A DNA stretch of 64,000 bases. It comes from Plenodomus lindquistii (taxonomy: Eukaryota; Ascomycota; Dothideomycetes; Pleosporales; Leptosphaeriaceae). The notes beneath the pieces are model-generated. The model saw only the letters and a program-made list of their open reading frames with translations. It was not told where the DNA came from and searched no databases. A program made the position numbers and the translations under genes. Of this stretch, positions 46,405-57,678 are shown piece after piece (position 1 is the stretch's first letter; every line of letters begins with the position of its first letter). Location: positions 1,426,001 through 1,490,000 of the forward strand of contig JANUWI010000002.1 in the NCBI GenBank assembly GCA_025504975.1, in the 5' to 3' direction.

Positions 46405-48371
46405 TTACAAGAAGACCTCAAGGTTAAACTCGAGTGTGCTGACAGGGTATCTGGCTTGTCATTAGCGCGGTACAGTTGTAACAACAGGCGAGACTCACGG
46501 TAGCTCGAACTTGTGAAGCACGCTCGGATGCAGGATGCCAAAGACACCGATGGTGTGATTCTTGCCATCGATGTTGACCTTGATCGCCGCTGAGTGACCA
46601 GCAAGGAAAGTGGGGTCTGACACGGATTAGCTCAGCAACACAAGAAAGGGAAGGAACGACCTACCATCAACTTCCTCAATCCAGTAACCATTCAGCTTCT
46701 CATTCTTCATTCCATCCTCACGTGTTAGGAACGCCGATCGAAGCATGAGCATCAGCCTGTCGAGCAGACCATGTACCTGTTCGAAACCACTCGTCTTGCC
46801 CATGATGGCTGCGGCGAAGTGGCGCTCGTTCCTGCTCTTGCGTTCTTGCTCCATGTCGATTAGACCGATGTCGCTGGTTTCGAAGATCTTCATCGGTACG
46901 GAGTGGTGCTTGTTTGAGTTGATCGTCTTCAGCAGACCTGGCAGCAATGACGTGCGCACCAGCTGGTACTCTGCAGTTTTGGGGTTGGCTAGCTTGACAG
47001 CTGTGTTGCCATCGTCTTTGCGGTTGAGCCACTCGAAGTTCTCCTCGTGCGAGCAGAGAATAAGTGGCATCACTTCTGTCCATCCAGCAGCTGCGGACTC
47101 TAGACGAACGATGTCTGCAAGCTTGTTGATCGGCAGTGGCGCTGAGACGGCAGCGGTCTTATTTGGGTAGTATCTTGGCAACTTGTTGAAGCCGTAGGCG
47201 ATAGCGTAATCCTCCATGATGTCCGCCTGGTGGAGAATGTCTGCTCTTGTGATGGGCACCAACACATCCAGAATGTTCTTGTCGGTTTTTGACGGCGAGA
47301 CGTCGTGACCCATGCGGGAAAGAAGCTTGGAGATCTCTTCCGGTGCAAGGTCCAAGCCTGTGACCGCGTTTAGGTAGTCCACCTCTACCTTCCACTCCCT
47401 CGGTGAAAGGTCAGGCGACTCTCTTGACTCGCCGTTGTGTGGTGAGACAATCTTGATAGGCTCGATTGACTCGGCGTATCCAGCGAACATGGCGACCAGA
47501 ATGTGGTTGACGATCTCGACCTTGGTCTTATCTGTTGCGGTGATTTCGATAAGGACATTCTTGGTGTCAAGTGTGATCTTGCTGTGGTTGCCGTTGATGA
47601 TGGGAGGTAGAGAGAGGACCGTTCGATTCGAATCGTAGATGACGGGGTATACGGGCGAGTCGCGGATGATGTGGAGGAAGCGGCCGAGATGCTTATCTTT
47701 CTGCTAGCGGTTAGCAAAATCCCAAAGATGCGAACGTGTCTACGTACATCGTAGAACTCCATGAGCTCCTTTCCATTCATCTCCTTGGTCTGATTGAGCG
47801 GTACAAACTTGATCTGCTCCGGCGGTAGCGCTTCATATGTGAAGGGACCCTTGACGGCTGCAAGCGATTAGCCTGGACCTTGTGTACAACTTCCGTTCCA
47901 CCTACTGTCGAGATCATGCGTTCCAATCGATACCAGAGTTCGATTGCGTGCGAGGTTCGAGTGTAGCTTGTCTTGTAACGCGATGAAGGAATCGTAACGC
48001 TCTTGTGTGAACTTGATGCCTCGTAGAATGACACCAGAACACAGCTCTCGTATTTGCTTGGTCTCCTCCTTGATTTCCAGGACCTGAAGTTCCTCTGGCT
48101 TTGTGACTGTCCACTTTGGCAACTTTTGTTGGTCTAAGAAGACTTTCAGGTTGAGTGCGATTCCCTCGAAACAAAGCATGTCATATCGGTTCGCCGGTAT
48201 CTCAATCTTCAGTTGTGGTGGTTGCGCCTGGTCTTCTGGCTTCGTGCTTTCGCTTGTGTCTTCGTCCAATTCGATTCCAAACTCGAAGCATAGTTCGTCG
48301 AACTCCTTCGTTGTGTATTCACGGCCTAGCTCCTTGAAGAGCGCGGCTTTGTCGACCGCAATGGTAGGCAT
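46405..48371 (-). CDS. FRS1: Phenylalanyl-tRNA synthetase beta subunit, cytosolic
   Basis: Charges tRNA-Phe with phenylalanine as part of the cytosolic alpha2-beta2 enzyme. Five exons on the minus strand: 48371-47906, 47857-47748, 47700-46665, 46616-46499 and 46450-46405, 591 residues, the usual length. Start MPTIAVDKAALFKELG is the conserved eukaryotic N-terminus; an upstream in-frame extension exists but is not needed. Visible are the tRNA-binding/B3/B4-like region (IPANRYDMLCFEGIALNL), the B5 domain (LDLAPEEISKLLSRMGHDV), the core (YGFNKLPRYYPN; HEENFEWLNRKDD; NPKTAEYQLVRTSLLPGLL) and the C-terminal end VFGILHPSVLHKFELPYPVS. The second-to-last intron acceptor was chosen to keep ELPYPVSTLEFNLEVFL. 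Housekeeping gene, no sign of decay. Confidence 0.96.
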
Positions 48372-49106
48372 GATGGCGGTTGGACCAGAGGTGCGTTGTA
48401 TGGAGGGGCAATTCGCGATGCGCGTGGTATCAAGGGATATCGGCTTGGGTGGAGGCAAGGATCACGGTACAGAAGTCCTCCCGGTCGTTTCGATCCTTCA
48501 CTGTGTCTATTGACGTGTACAGGCGCGTGTCAATAATTTGATATGACTCCAAAGTGAGGGCAGGCTGGAGGATTTGTCGGACCGGACCCCGCGCTAATGC
48601 GCCCCCCGCGCTAGTCCCACTACGTAAACCTGTGGTACCTGATGATAGATCAGACTTACCTGTAGGACGTTTGAATGCCAAATTTTGTTGAAGACTGAAG
48701 ATTCGGGTAGCAGCACATGTGTCTCTTCATTGAAAGCAAGTGTGGGCGTGAAATGGTATCATTTTCAGTAACGTGTTGCCATGTGCAACATCTCAGAGAG
48801 CTCACAACGCCTGCGAATGCCCTTCATCGCTATGAAGTATAACAGCAGTGCCTTGACTGAAGCCCTTCGTCTCAGCTTCCAGCTTCAGAGAGCACCAAAT
48901 ACCTGCTCTTGTTTCGATTGGACTCGTATTCAGGCGATATACACACCGTGCCGTTTCGACACCCTCGCCCAAATTTGCCACGTAAGAGCATGCAAATGTA
49001 TCCGTGTAGTTCAATGTCCAGCACCTAACCTTATATGTTTTCGTCAATGGTGGAGAAGCCGCTGACAAGGCATCCCTAGCTCAAACCGCTCGAGCAGTAC
49101 TTCGCC
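48372..49106. other. Intergenic interval
   Basis: Promoter of the tRNA synthetase gene on the left and 3' region of the kinase gene on the right. No gene recognised. Confidence 0.5.
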
Positions 49107-50691
49107 TTACTCTTTCCAGTCCCAGACTTGTTTAAGGAAGTGCGCCATGTTGACTTTTTTCGACTTCATTTCGACCATCCAGGGGTGTTCGAGCATGCGC
49201 CATGGCGTGGCTCTTCGTGGACATTCTTTCTCCAAGCTACATCAGGTTAGCGGTGAGCCAAATCGAGGGTGTAGATGCTACATACCAGCACTCGATGAAG
49301 TACTTGAAGTTCTCCGTCCACTTGATGCCATTCTCAGGCTCATCCTTCAACTTTGGAATTGGTTGTCGGACAATGTATGTAAGCAGATCGATGAGACCAG
49401 CGCGTGGGTTCATCTCTGTCCCATCGGCCGGGAATGGGAATCTGTGTTGCGCAACCTCAAGAAGGGTCACGCCTAAGCTCCACACATCACTAGTGATGGT
49501 GTAGCTTTGTCCAGTAATGCGTTCAGGCGCCATGTAATATGAGGTGCCGATAAAGGTATTGGCATCCCCTTTTGTGCCGAACTCTCCAGACACACCGAAA
49601 TCACATAGCTTCACCTGGCCGTTTCGGCAAAGCAAGATGTTGCTAGGTTTGATGTCTCGGTGAATGATGCGGTGGGAATGCAGGTAGGTCAGACCGTTCA
49701 AGACGCCCTCTGCTACCTTGCCCAAGACCTTCTCGCCAGTACGGCCGCCAAGCTTTTTGACTTCACGGTAGACTGCATCCAAAGAGCCACCTTCGCAGAA
49801 CTCCATTGCAATGCTGATGGTTCCAGTACTATCATCCATAAAGGCACCATAGTACCGACAGATGTGATCACTAGCACAGTTCTTGTTGAAAGACAGTTCT
49901 CGCACAATCTGCTTCTTGACGTCTGGATCGGGGTTGGTTGTAATGATCTGAACCCAAGTCAATTTATGTCAAGCCCTGCAAGCGCATGTACGTACCTTGA
50001 GAGCGAAAGTCGTCTTCCCACCCTTCAGTATACACTTGGTCACTGCACCACCCGCGCCTTCGCCCAAACTTCCCTTCTCTTCTATCATACCCCTTGCGCT
50101 CGCTGCTCTCCAGCCTGCATCATCTAGATCGTCGACTTCTAATGCGCGGCCTTTCTCCGCGGCCAACGCGTCCAAATCTGGTATAGGCTGACTGCTGTTC
50201 TCCCGCTCCATCGATGACCCGCCCTCACTGCCCGCTAGTGAAATAGCAGATGTGGGGTCTGAGACAGGCTGTAGTGTTGGGAAGCCTAATTTTCCATATG
50301 ATGACGTTGCCGATCCATTTGCTTGCTTGTCTCCAAAGCTTCCTGATCTCGAATGTGCGCTTTCGTTGCTGGAGTTGGCTGATAGCCCTGTCCCGATGCG
50401 CAGCGGTGGTAGGTTCGGTCTGCCGTCCTGTGGTGTCCTGTGAGAGCCCATGGGTGTGGCAAGAGTAAGTGCTGGGGGCATTTGCGGCCGGCCGAGTGCT
50501 GGGACACCACCATTTGCACCACCGTTGGTTACGGGCCTCGCATTTGGTGAGGCAGGTATCGACAGCCCAAGTCTAGGTGGTCCTCGTTGACCTCCAGCAC
50601 GACCGCCTGGGATCGGGGGCCGAAGAAGGGGTGCAGGGGCCGACATGTTGGCCTGTTGTTGTGGTGGAGACCCGTTCTGTGTGGGCTGCAT
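49107..50691 (-). CDS. MAP kinase kinase of the cell-wall-integrity pathway (Mkk1/2, MkkA-type)
   Basis: Dual-specificity kinase that would activate the Slt2/MpkA MAP kinase downstream of Pkc1 and Bck1. Exons on the minus strand are 50691-49996, 49947-49286 and 49236-49107, 495 residues. The N-terminal 190 residues are Pro/Gly/Ser-rich and contain LRPPIPGG and PPRLGLSIPASPNARP, typical of fungal Mkk1-type kinases. The kinase domain has a Gly-rich loop (LGEGAGGAVTK), the ATP-binding Lys232 (FALK), HRDIKPSN (Asp330), DFG (Asp348), and the activation segment GDANTFIGTSYYMAPERI with phosphorylatable Thr. An in-frame stop lies directly upstream, so the start is at 50691 or at the second ATG (50646). 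It ends near WDWKE. Confidence 0.95.
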
Positions 50692-52742
50692 CTACTGCTT
50701 GTAGCTGCGAGAGGGGCACGGCACCGTCTCTCAAGGCACGTAGTCGCAATGCGAGCGAGATGTCGTCCTTGTCGAGCTTCTCTTGATGAACGCCGACGCC
50801 CTGGTGGATGGCGGGGCTTCGCAACAGGTTGGGCAGGTGCACCCAGGCTCGAGGCTTGATCTGGTGTGGAGGAACGAGGGGTCGTGGGGGGTGGATTCGA
50901 GGTCGCACAGCGAGGGTGCTTGGTCCCAATGCCGTGGATCGCTGCCGTCAGCCGAGTGATGTTGGCCGGCCCTTGGAGCAGTGGCAGATAGCTACTGTGT
51001 CTGGCAGAGAGTGGCGGAGAGAGGAGAGGAGAGGCCTGAGGTCGATGTACTCGGCTGGTGTCGAGGCGACGAATGACGTTGGGGGCCACGAGTCACAGGC
51101 AGCTGCGGACCGACAGGCGACGTGATGCGGGAAGCGGGAAGCGGGAAGCGGCGCTGTCAGGAGGATTGTTGGACAGGCAGGTGCGGTCGCGGTGTCGTGA
51201 GAGCAGGCAACAACGGGCACTGCTGCAGGCGGCGAGGCGACGGGTCGCAGGCGTTTCAGGTCTCGAGCGTGCTGGAGGGGCTTCAGTTGACAGCGGTGGA
51301 GGTGTAGGCGCGTGCGAGCGAAGCTTGCCGGAAAGAGGAATAGGCGGGAGCCCCGTCAGCGGCTCGAGGCGTCTTTGAACCGCTCTTCACTGGAATCGTC
51401 TCTTTCAGCAACAATCAAACAGACGCCAGGATGGCGGCCAATGGGCAGCCAAGCGAGTGTGAGGGGAAGCTGTACGGACAGCAAAGGCATGGATCGATGC
51501 CAGATCGCTGCGGCGTGGACGAGTCTGGAGCCACAAGACAAGACGAAAGGCACTTGGTGGGCGCTGCATCGCAAGCGCTGGGCTACCTGTCTTTATGAGT
51601 GGCCCCAAACTTTGTTTCAAGTTGCACCGGCAAGGTGAGCAGTGCCTATTCGAGCATCTGGTGGGTGGATGCGCTGTTGGTGTCTGCGTCTACAGCCGCC
51701 GGCCATGCTCGACTGACGCAAGTGAGTCCCTAAGCCATCCCCCCTAGAGGCACCCTGCAGTCATCATCTTCAAGCCTTCCATGCCCCCTCACCGAAGCGT
51801 CGTCTCCAGACGTCGGTCTGACCGACTTGCATACGATCCCTGGAGACACGCGAGGAATGCCCTGAGCTGCACGACTCTGGCCAATTGACCAAGTCGAGGG
51901 CCATGGAGGCGCAGCGCAGCGCACACAACGTGGCTGACGTTGGACCACACTGCTGGTTCGCTGACTCTGAAGATGCGCTCATTGCCGTCACTGGCGCACG
52001 GCTGAACGGGGTCTTCTTCTCTCCCCTGCTCTTGATGCCTGATAGCCTGACGGCTGGGCTGCACGCCAGACAAAAGCAACCGCGCCTGTTCCTGCAATGC
52101 GCACTTCCCTGCATAAAGGGACCAGGCTAGCATCTGTATCTGTCGATGCACGAACTTGGTATGTCGTACGCGTATCTCGCCGACCTGATAGAATCAATAT
52201 CTCCTGTCTCAAGAAGCGCTGTACCACGTCACCTTTTGTGGTTCTGTCCCGATGCATGGGGATTTGATAGCGTCGAATAGAGTATGGAAGAAGGTTCGGC
52301 GCTTATGGTGGCTGCTGCAGCCAATGAGATTGTAGCCCGATGACTAAGTGCATCGATTAACCCTGTATGGTACGGAGAAGGAGCCGAGAGCAATGCATGT
52401 GCTGCCATTCTTAGCCATAAGGAGCATTGTCCATATGATGGACAATGGAGCAATACTATTCACAGACGATCGCAAGCAGCCTGTGTAAACATTGTCGGGT
52501 GAAAAGACCTTGTGTAGTCGTTCAGTAAAGGACCGATAGGTGCGTCCGATGACCATAAATAGAGTGCATACTGTTAGTAGACCTACACAGTACAGCATGA
52601 TTGTCCTACATGTGGATTCTTCATGCTTCGATTAAATAAGATGGGCTGTGTCAATACCTTATGGACAATACGGCATCATTCATGCGATGCCCATGATCAT
52701 GACCAAACAGAATTAGGTACTATGCATGATGCACGACATCCT
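50692..52742. other. Long GC-rich upstream region of the kinase gene
   Basis: About 2 kb without a recognisable gene, G+C-rich next to the kinase start. Many overlapping frames on both strands look like composition artefacts. A 7-bp GCGGGAA repeat of three units lies at 51127-51151. It probably holds a long promoter and 5' leader. Confidence 0.45.
51127..51151 (+). repeat. Short tandem repeat, 7 bp x 3
   Basis: Unit GCGGGAA, repeated directly in the kinase upstream region. Confidence 0.85.
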
Positions 52743-53282
52743 TCAAACAACCGCACCACTCTCATCCTCCTCTTCACTAGTCTCACTACTACCCTCTCCT
52801 TCCACATCTCCCGCATCCCCATTCCCTTCCCTTCTCGCCTTTTCCTCCTTTTTCTGCCTCTCCTTGACTTTCCTCGGCTTCTTCGCACTCACAGGCCCAT
52901 CAGCACTCCTATCTTTCCACTATCACACGTCAGCATCGTATCCGTACTCGCCTTCGCATCTTCCTTATCCCCTAATCCTACCCATCCTCCTTCCCCGCGC
53001 ACCCACCCTCTCACCCTTTCCTTCCTCCCCCACCCTCCCCTTTCCACACACATCTAAAAAAAAAAAGAAAAAAACAAAGGAGAAACAAAACCAAAAACTC
53101 ACCATCCCCCCATACCTATAATCCGGAAACTCCTCCTCAACCCCTTTCGCATCTTCCACTCCCCCCGAGACAGACTGCCAGCATTTCCCAGGGCAGACAA
53201 AGTGCCATTTCTGCGTGCTGTCAATTTGGCAGCGCACGAGGACGGGGCGAGGGGTGTTGCATAGGGTGCAAGATTTTGGCAT
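52743..53282 (-). CDS. Small zinc-binding-type protein with basic/acidic tail, uncharacterised
   Basis: Exons on the minus strand are 53282-53103 and 52919-52743, 118 residues. The first exon carries a Cys-rich cluster (CTLC, then C in VRCQID, and CPGKC) with the spacing of a treble-clef or ribbon-type zinc site, and the signature WHFVCPGKCW. The second exon starts WKDRSADGPVSAKKPRKVKE, with a Lys-rich basic segment and a Glu/Ser-rich acidic tail. I recall this small protein being conserved across Pezizomycotina without known function; nuclear location is plausible from the basic stretch. The 183-nt intron is longer than others here and contains an A-rich run on the plus strand (53055-53096). 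The junction is phase 0. Confidence 0.75.
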
Positions 53283-53759
53283 TCTTAAGAGAAAGGGGTG
53301 GGAGCGGGTTGTGAATGGTTTGTGGGTGGTGAGAAGTAGTGTTGAGTGGGGAGGGGAGAGGTCGGGTGGTGATGTTGTTGATATTTGTTGATTGTGATGG
53401 TGATGGTGGTGGTGGGAGAAGGGTGATGACATCATAGGTCTCCAAGTGACAACAACCTCACCCAAAGGTTTCCAGAAGCTCGTCTAATATCTAGATCAAG
53501 CATAGTAATGCACGGTCTTGAGGATAAGACAAGAAGAAACTCAACACGACGAATTCATTCTTAGAAATTGTTTATTAAGCAAGTTACTCCTGTGGTAATA
53601 TATGTATACACCAGCAAACTCCTGGAGCGCTTGTCAACCTTGCGCGCTCCAATTTGTACTGCTCATGCTTATCGTCGATCGAAGCGGGACGTGGAACCGC
53701 GCAGTGGGTCATAGGATGGTGTCGTGAGTTGCCAATGAACTCGCCGCGAACCAAGCGGT
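53283..53759. other. Intergenic interval
   Basis: Contains the promoter of the small zinc protein, with a GGTGGT/GGTGATG-rich stretch around 53395-53430. No gene seen. Confidence 0.5.
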
Positions 53760-56660
53760 TCAGTCGGACTCAGGCGTGGTGCTCATCGTCGAGTCTAGTT
53801 CAGGGTCAGCTCGCATCACGCCCGCTGGGTCTCCCTCTAAATCTCTCTCCGAAGTTGGAAGGTACTCCAAGTGCGTCTCCATCGGCCATCCGTCTGGGGA
53901 TTCGTCAAACATGAATCTAAGTATCTCGCCCCAATCTTCCTCTGCATCTTCCTCTGCATCTTCCTCTGCATCTTCCTCTGCATCCCCATCTGAATATCCC
54001 TCTGAGTATCCCTTTGAATCTCCCTTTAATTCTGAATCGTACCCCAAGTTGGTCTTCGTCAGCCATGCGCGTGGGTAGGAACCGTATCTAGATTTGTATC
54101 CCTCGCCCCAGTCATCCCGCAGCAAATACTCAGTACCCTCCTCACGGGTAACGTCTTCGATGCTCTTACCACCCCTCTGTAATGCGCCACACCATTCGCT
54201 CCAGCAATTGCGTTCACGAGCTTCAACAGAAAGAGGATACCACGACTCGCCATGAAGATCCGCGCCCGCTTCAACCAAGATATCCAATACTTCCTCTACG
54301 ACTTCGGAGGGAATCTCAGAGCGAAGATTGCCGCTTACGTTTAGCCATTGGAATAGGTATTCACACAAATCTTTCTTCTTCACCGTGTCATCTGATTTGT
54401 TCCCTATGAGCAGGCGTACCGATCTGGGAACGGAGTTCCAATATGTTCGCGGTGCTACATCCGCATCGCATGTCGGCCACTCGTTTGCCACGTTTTGTAA
54501 GCGTTGATCTGTTACGTCGTCCAGAAGATGCCTCATGTTGGCCACAGGAATGAAGCTCTTTGTCAACAGAGACGATAATAAGTAGTGTGTATGGATTGTG
54601 GACGAATCATGGACTTCGCTAGAAACGCGATCCAAAAGCTGTGCGACGCTCTGTCCACCAGTAAGAGCCGAGTTGTCTTCATCTCCTAACCCATCAAGTA
54701 GTCCCATCCATATGCTAGGCTCGTGCCTGTACCGGTAGATCAGTATGATACTTCAAAGGCAAGGGGCTGGTATTACCGCAAGGCAGATAGTCCAATCCCT
54801 TCGTTGGTGAAATATTCAAGCAGATCCAATCTCATGAGCCGTACCGACCACTGAAATTACATTAGTCGGGTAGCGCAAAAAGATGTCTCTCAGTTCCTTA
54901 CATATATATGAGAAAAAGCTGGTATAAGATTTACAAACTCGAGCTGATACGGTGATATCACACCATCTTTCAGCGCATGGTGAACCTGCTCGACGGTACC
55001 ATCTCTGAAAAGTTTGATGAACTCCATATATCTTGATTCATTCATGGTATCATATCGTTCATTAAACACGTTCAGTTGTGCGTAGATCCTAGTACGATTT
55101 GAGTTCAACGCATGGTAGAAGAGATGTGTATCAATGAGCACGGGCCGAAGAGAAGATTCAGATCTATAAGAAATGGTAATCAAATTGCACTCGGGCATGG
55201 GATCTGATGTTAATTCATCTTTAGGAACTTTGAGGGACAAGATGCCTTCTCCGGTTTTGAACTCAAAAATTCGATGGGCCTGGCTGGGGCGACCTCTCGG
55301 GGCATATGTGCTTGCTGAACCTTGCTGAGATTGTCGATCAGCTGTCTGGTATGTATGCTCGACACCACTGTTAGCGGTAGTCTTTGCAACTTGCTGATAT
55401 CCGTCGACATAATTCCACTGGTCGAAAGAGCTTGCTGTAGATCTCGGATGGAGCTTAGCCTCTTCTTGCGTGGCTGATGCTACAAGGCTCTTGAACTCCG
55501 ACTCGGCCCAATGAACGAGCCTTGGATGGACTTGATGGCTATGCAACGAGACAATTCGGTCTATCGCCGGCGGCAGTCGTTCTTTGACCATGAGAAGATG
55601 CGACAGAATCATGTCTCGCCGCTCCCCAAAGAATTTGATCTCAGGGAGATCGGCCATTGAAGGTACCCTCAATGCAGGCTGTAACTGAATTGTGAGTCCG
55701 TGAAGAAGATCTCTTGTCATCGCATGATTCTCTATGGAGGTGCGGCTTGCTTCTCGTACACGCTTGGAGAGACTCAGGGTATTTCCTCGGCTGCTCTGCA
55801 CAGCTCTCAATGCTTGTTTCTGCCTGTGTAGGATTTCGGTTTGTGATTTATTGATGCTGGTCACGGCTTTCTCAGCTACTCGGCTATTCAGGCATTGGGA
55901 ACCAAGGAGTGTTTGAACACCTTGACTTGTCGCTGTCAGTATTTGCTGACCATGGGCATCAATTTTAGAGACGAGCTCGTTCTTCGCTTTGTTTTGGTGA
56001 TTTCCGAGAATCTCGACAGCAGACAACACCTGTCCACTATGCAGATCGACTGTTGTGGAGACTGACTGTGTCAGATCTGCTGCGCTTTTATCTACGTGCT
56101 GGCATATCTGTCGTGCGTGGTCTTCGACGGATGTTATAGTCGTCTGAGCCTCGATGGAAGATAGTTCGCTATTGTTCGTTAACACTTGCATGAGTATGAA
56201 TCCCACGCACCGTGGAACACACGTACCCATATGCGATCGTCAGTGCACTATTGAGCAGACCTCTCGAGCGGTCGAGGCTAGCGAAAGCCTTGTCAAGCTT
56301 GCGCTCGTCCAGCACAAACTTGACTCGGTTCCACGTTTTCTGTGATCCCTTGAACCTCGCAATGAGGCTCTGAAGGCTCTTCAACTCCCGATTGAGAGCT
56401 TTCAGGACCTCCTCGAAAAGAGATGTATTGACGGAGCCTGCTGATCCTTGTAGTTGAGGGTTGACTCGATCTATGCATTTTCGACTTGTTTGGACCAGGC
56501 TTTCGATCTCAAGCAAGCAGTCACGCACTGCCGTTAGCTGTGTAGGAGCGCCTTGCACGTCGGCTATGAAGACGTAAACCGTACGCGTGAGTCGTAGGAC
56601 GACATCGGCGACACCAACGACTGCGAATGCGCCCGCGACAGTCTCAAACGCCCCCGACAT
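53760..56660 (-). CDS. Protein with fungal STAND-type N-terminal domain, otherwise uncharacterised
   Basis: Four exons on the minus strand: 56660-56227, 56168-54902, 54850-54777 and 54726-53760, 913 residues with matching phases. The N-terminus (MSGAFETVAGAFAVVGVADVV...) fits the fungal N-terminal helical domain seen at the start of many STAND/NLR-like and HET-associated proteins. Next come long predicted coiled coils (about residues 150-290, with repeated S/T-x-V-D and QxL patterns), then a globular region with FFGERRDMILSHLL and FEFKTGEGILSLKVP. The C-terminal third has a run of DAEE repeats from a 12-bp tandem repeat. No NACHT or NB-ARC P-loop is visible, and ankyrins are not clear. Function is unknown; a signalling or incompatibility role is inferred from the N-terminal domain only. 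Confidence 0.7.
53934..53986 (-). repeat. 12-bp coding tandem repeat
   Basis: Four to five copies of TCTTCCTCTGCA on the plus strand encode D-A-E-E units in the last exon of the preceding gene. Copy number could vary without shifting the frame. Confidence 0.85.
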
Positions 56661-57678
56661 GAATACGTGTGAGAATATTCAAAATGAGATGAATGTCTGC
56701 AATGAAAACTAGCAGCGTGAGAGAGAAGAGACGGAGCAGAGTATTCCTTCCTTCGTGTCACAAGGCTGAGCTGAGCTGACTTAACCGGGCTGTGCAGGTG
56801 CGATGCTGTTGGCAGCATGTGAGTGGCTGCGCCATGACGGATTCTGCCTTGCGTATGCATACGTTATCGTTGATGCAGAACGGAACAATGAAAGAACAAC
56901 GAGGAAGGCTAGGTTGACAAGGCAGCATTCCCATCTCTCCCAAATCAAGCCTAGCTTGTGCAAGTCCAAGCTATACATCTGCTCATGCAGCTGGCTGCCC
57001 AATCGCGTCTGCTTCAGCAGCCTGATGCACCGGTGAAATCAAAGCGTTCGAGGGCGCAGTTTCGACATATGCGTATCGACATAGGTGGCTGAGGTTGACC
57101 AGGTGTAAATCCTCCATCAGGATGGGAAGCGACAAAGGTCCCAGCAAAGGGCACTCCATTAGCTACGTAGCGTCCGAGAATCTGCCTGGCTTCACATACA
57201 GTAGATAGTAAATCAGTGAATCGATACACCTACCTGACGTCACCACTGATCATCGTAATACATCTCTTCACACCCACTCACTATTATCCCCAATCCCCTC
57301 TGCAGCACCACCTAAGCCTCCTGGTAGACTAAAACAGGGGACATGTAACAGTATGTGCGGCGAGAATATATCCTTATTACAAATATCTATGCCCAATTCT
57401 CGCATCCCCCACTGCCATGCAAAGGACGCTGTGGTTCGATCATACACCCAAACATGCTGAAGCGTAGGCGCAATGCAAATCCAGTCCAGTCCAATCCAGT
57501 CTTCCCAAACGCCGAATAAATGCTACTCATTCCCATCGCAATCCACCAGTTCCAAACCAAACCAAACCAAACCAAACCAAACCAAACCAAACCAAACCAA
57601 ACCAAACCAAACCAATCGTCCAATACACATCACTATCCTACACACCATTCCACCCAACCCCCTATCCATTAAACCCCC
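56661..57678. other. Intergenic interval
   Basis: Holds the promoter of the STAND-like gene and, at the right, the 3' region of the LMBR1 gene with an AACCA repeat. No gene recognised. Confidence 0.45.
57552..57615 (+). repeat. AACCA pentanucleotide microsatellite
   Basis: About 12 uninterrupted copies of a 5-bp unit (AACCA) just beyond the LMBR1 stop codon, probably in its 3' untranslated region. No dyad spacing or spacers, so not a CRISPR. Confidence 0.95.

Noticed and set aside
50529..51638. Several overlapping 90-190 codon frames on both strands
   Set aside because: GC-rich composition leaves many frames open by chance; none has homology-like motifs.
57552..57615. CRISPR or telomere-like array
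   Set aside because: A pure 5-bp microsatellite without spacers, not the TTAGGG telomere repeat of fungi.
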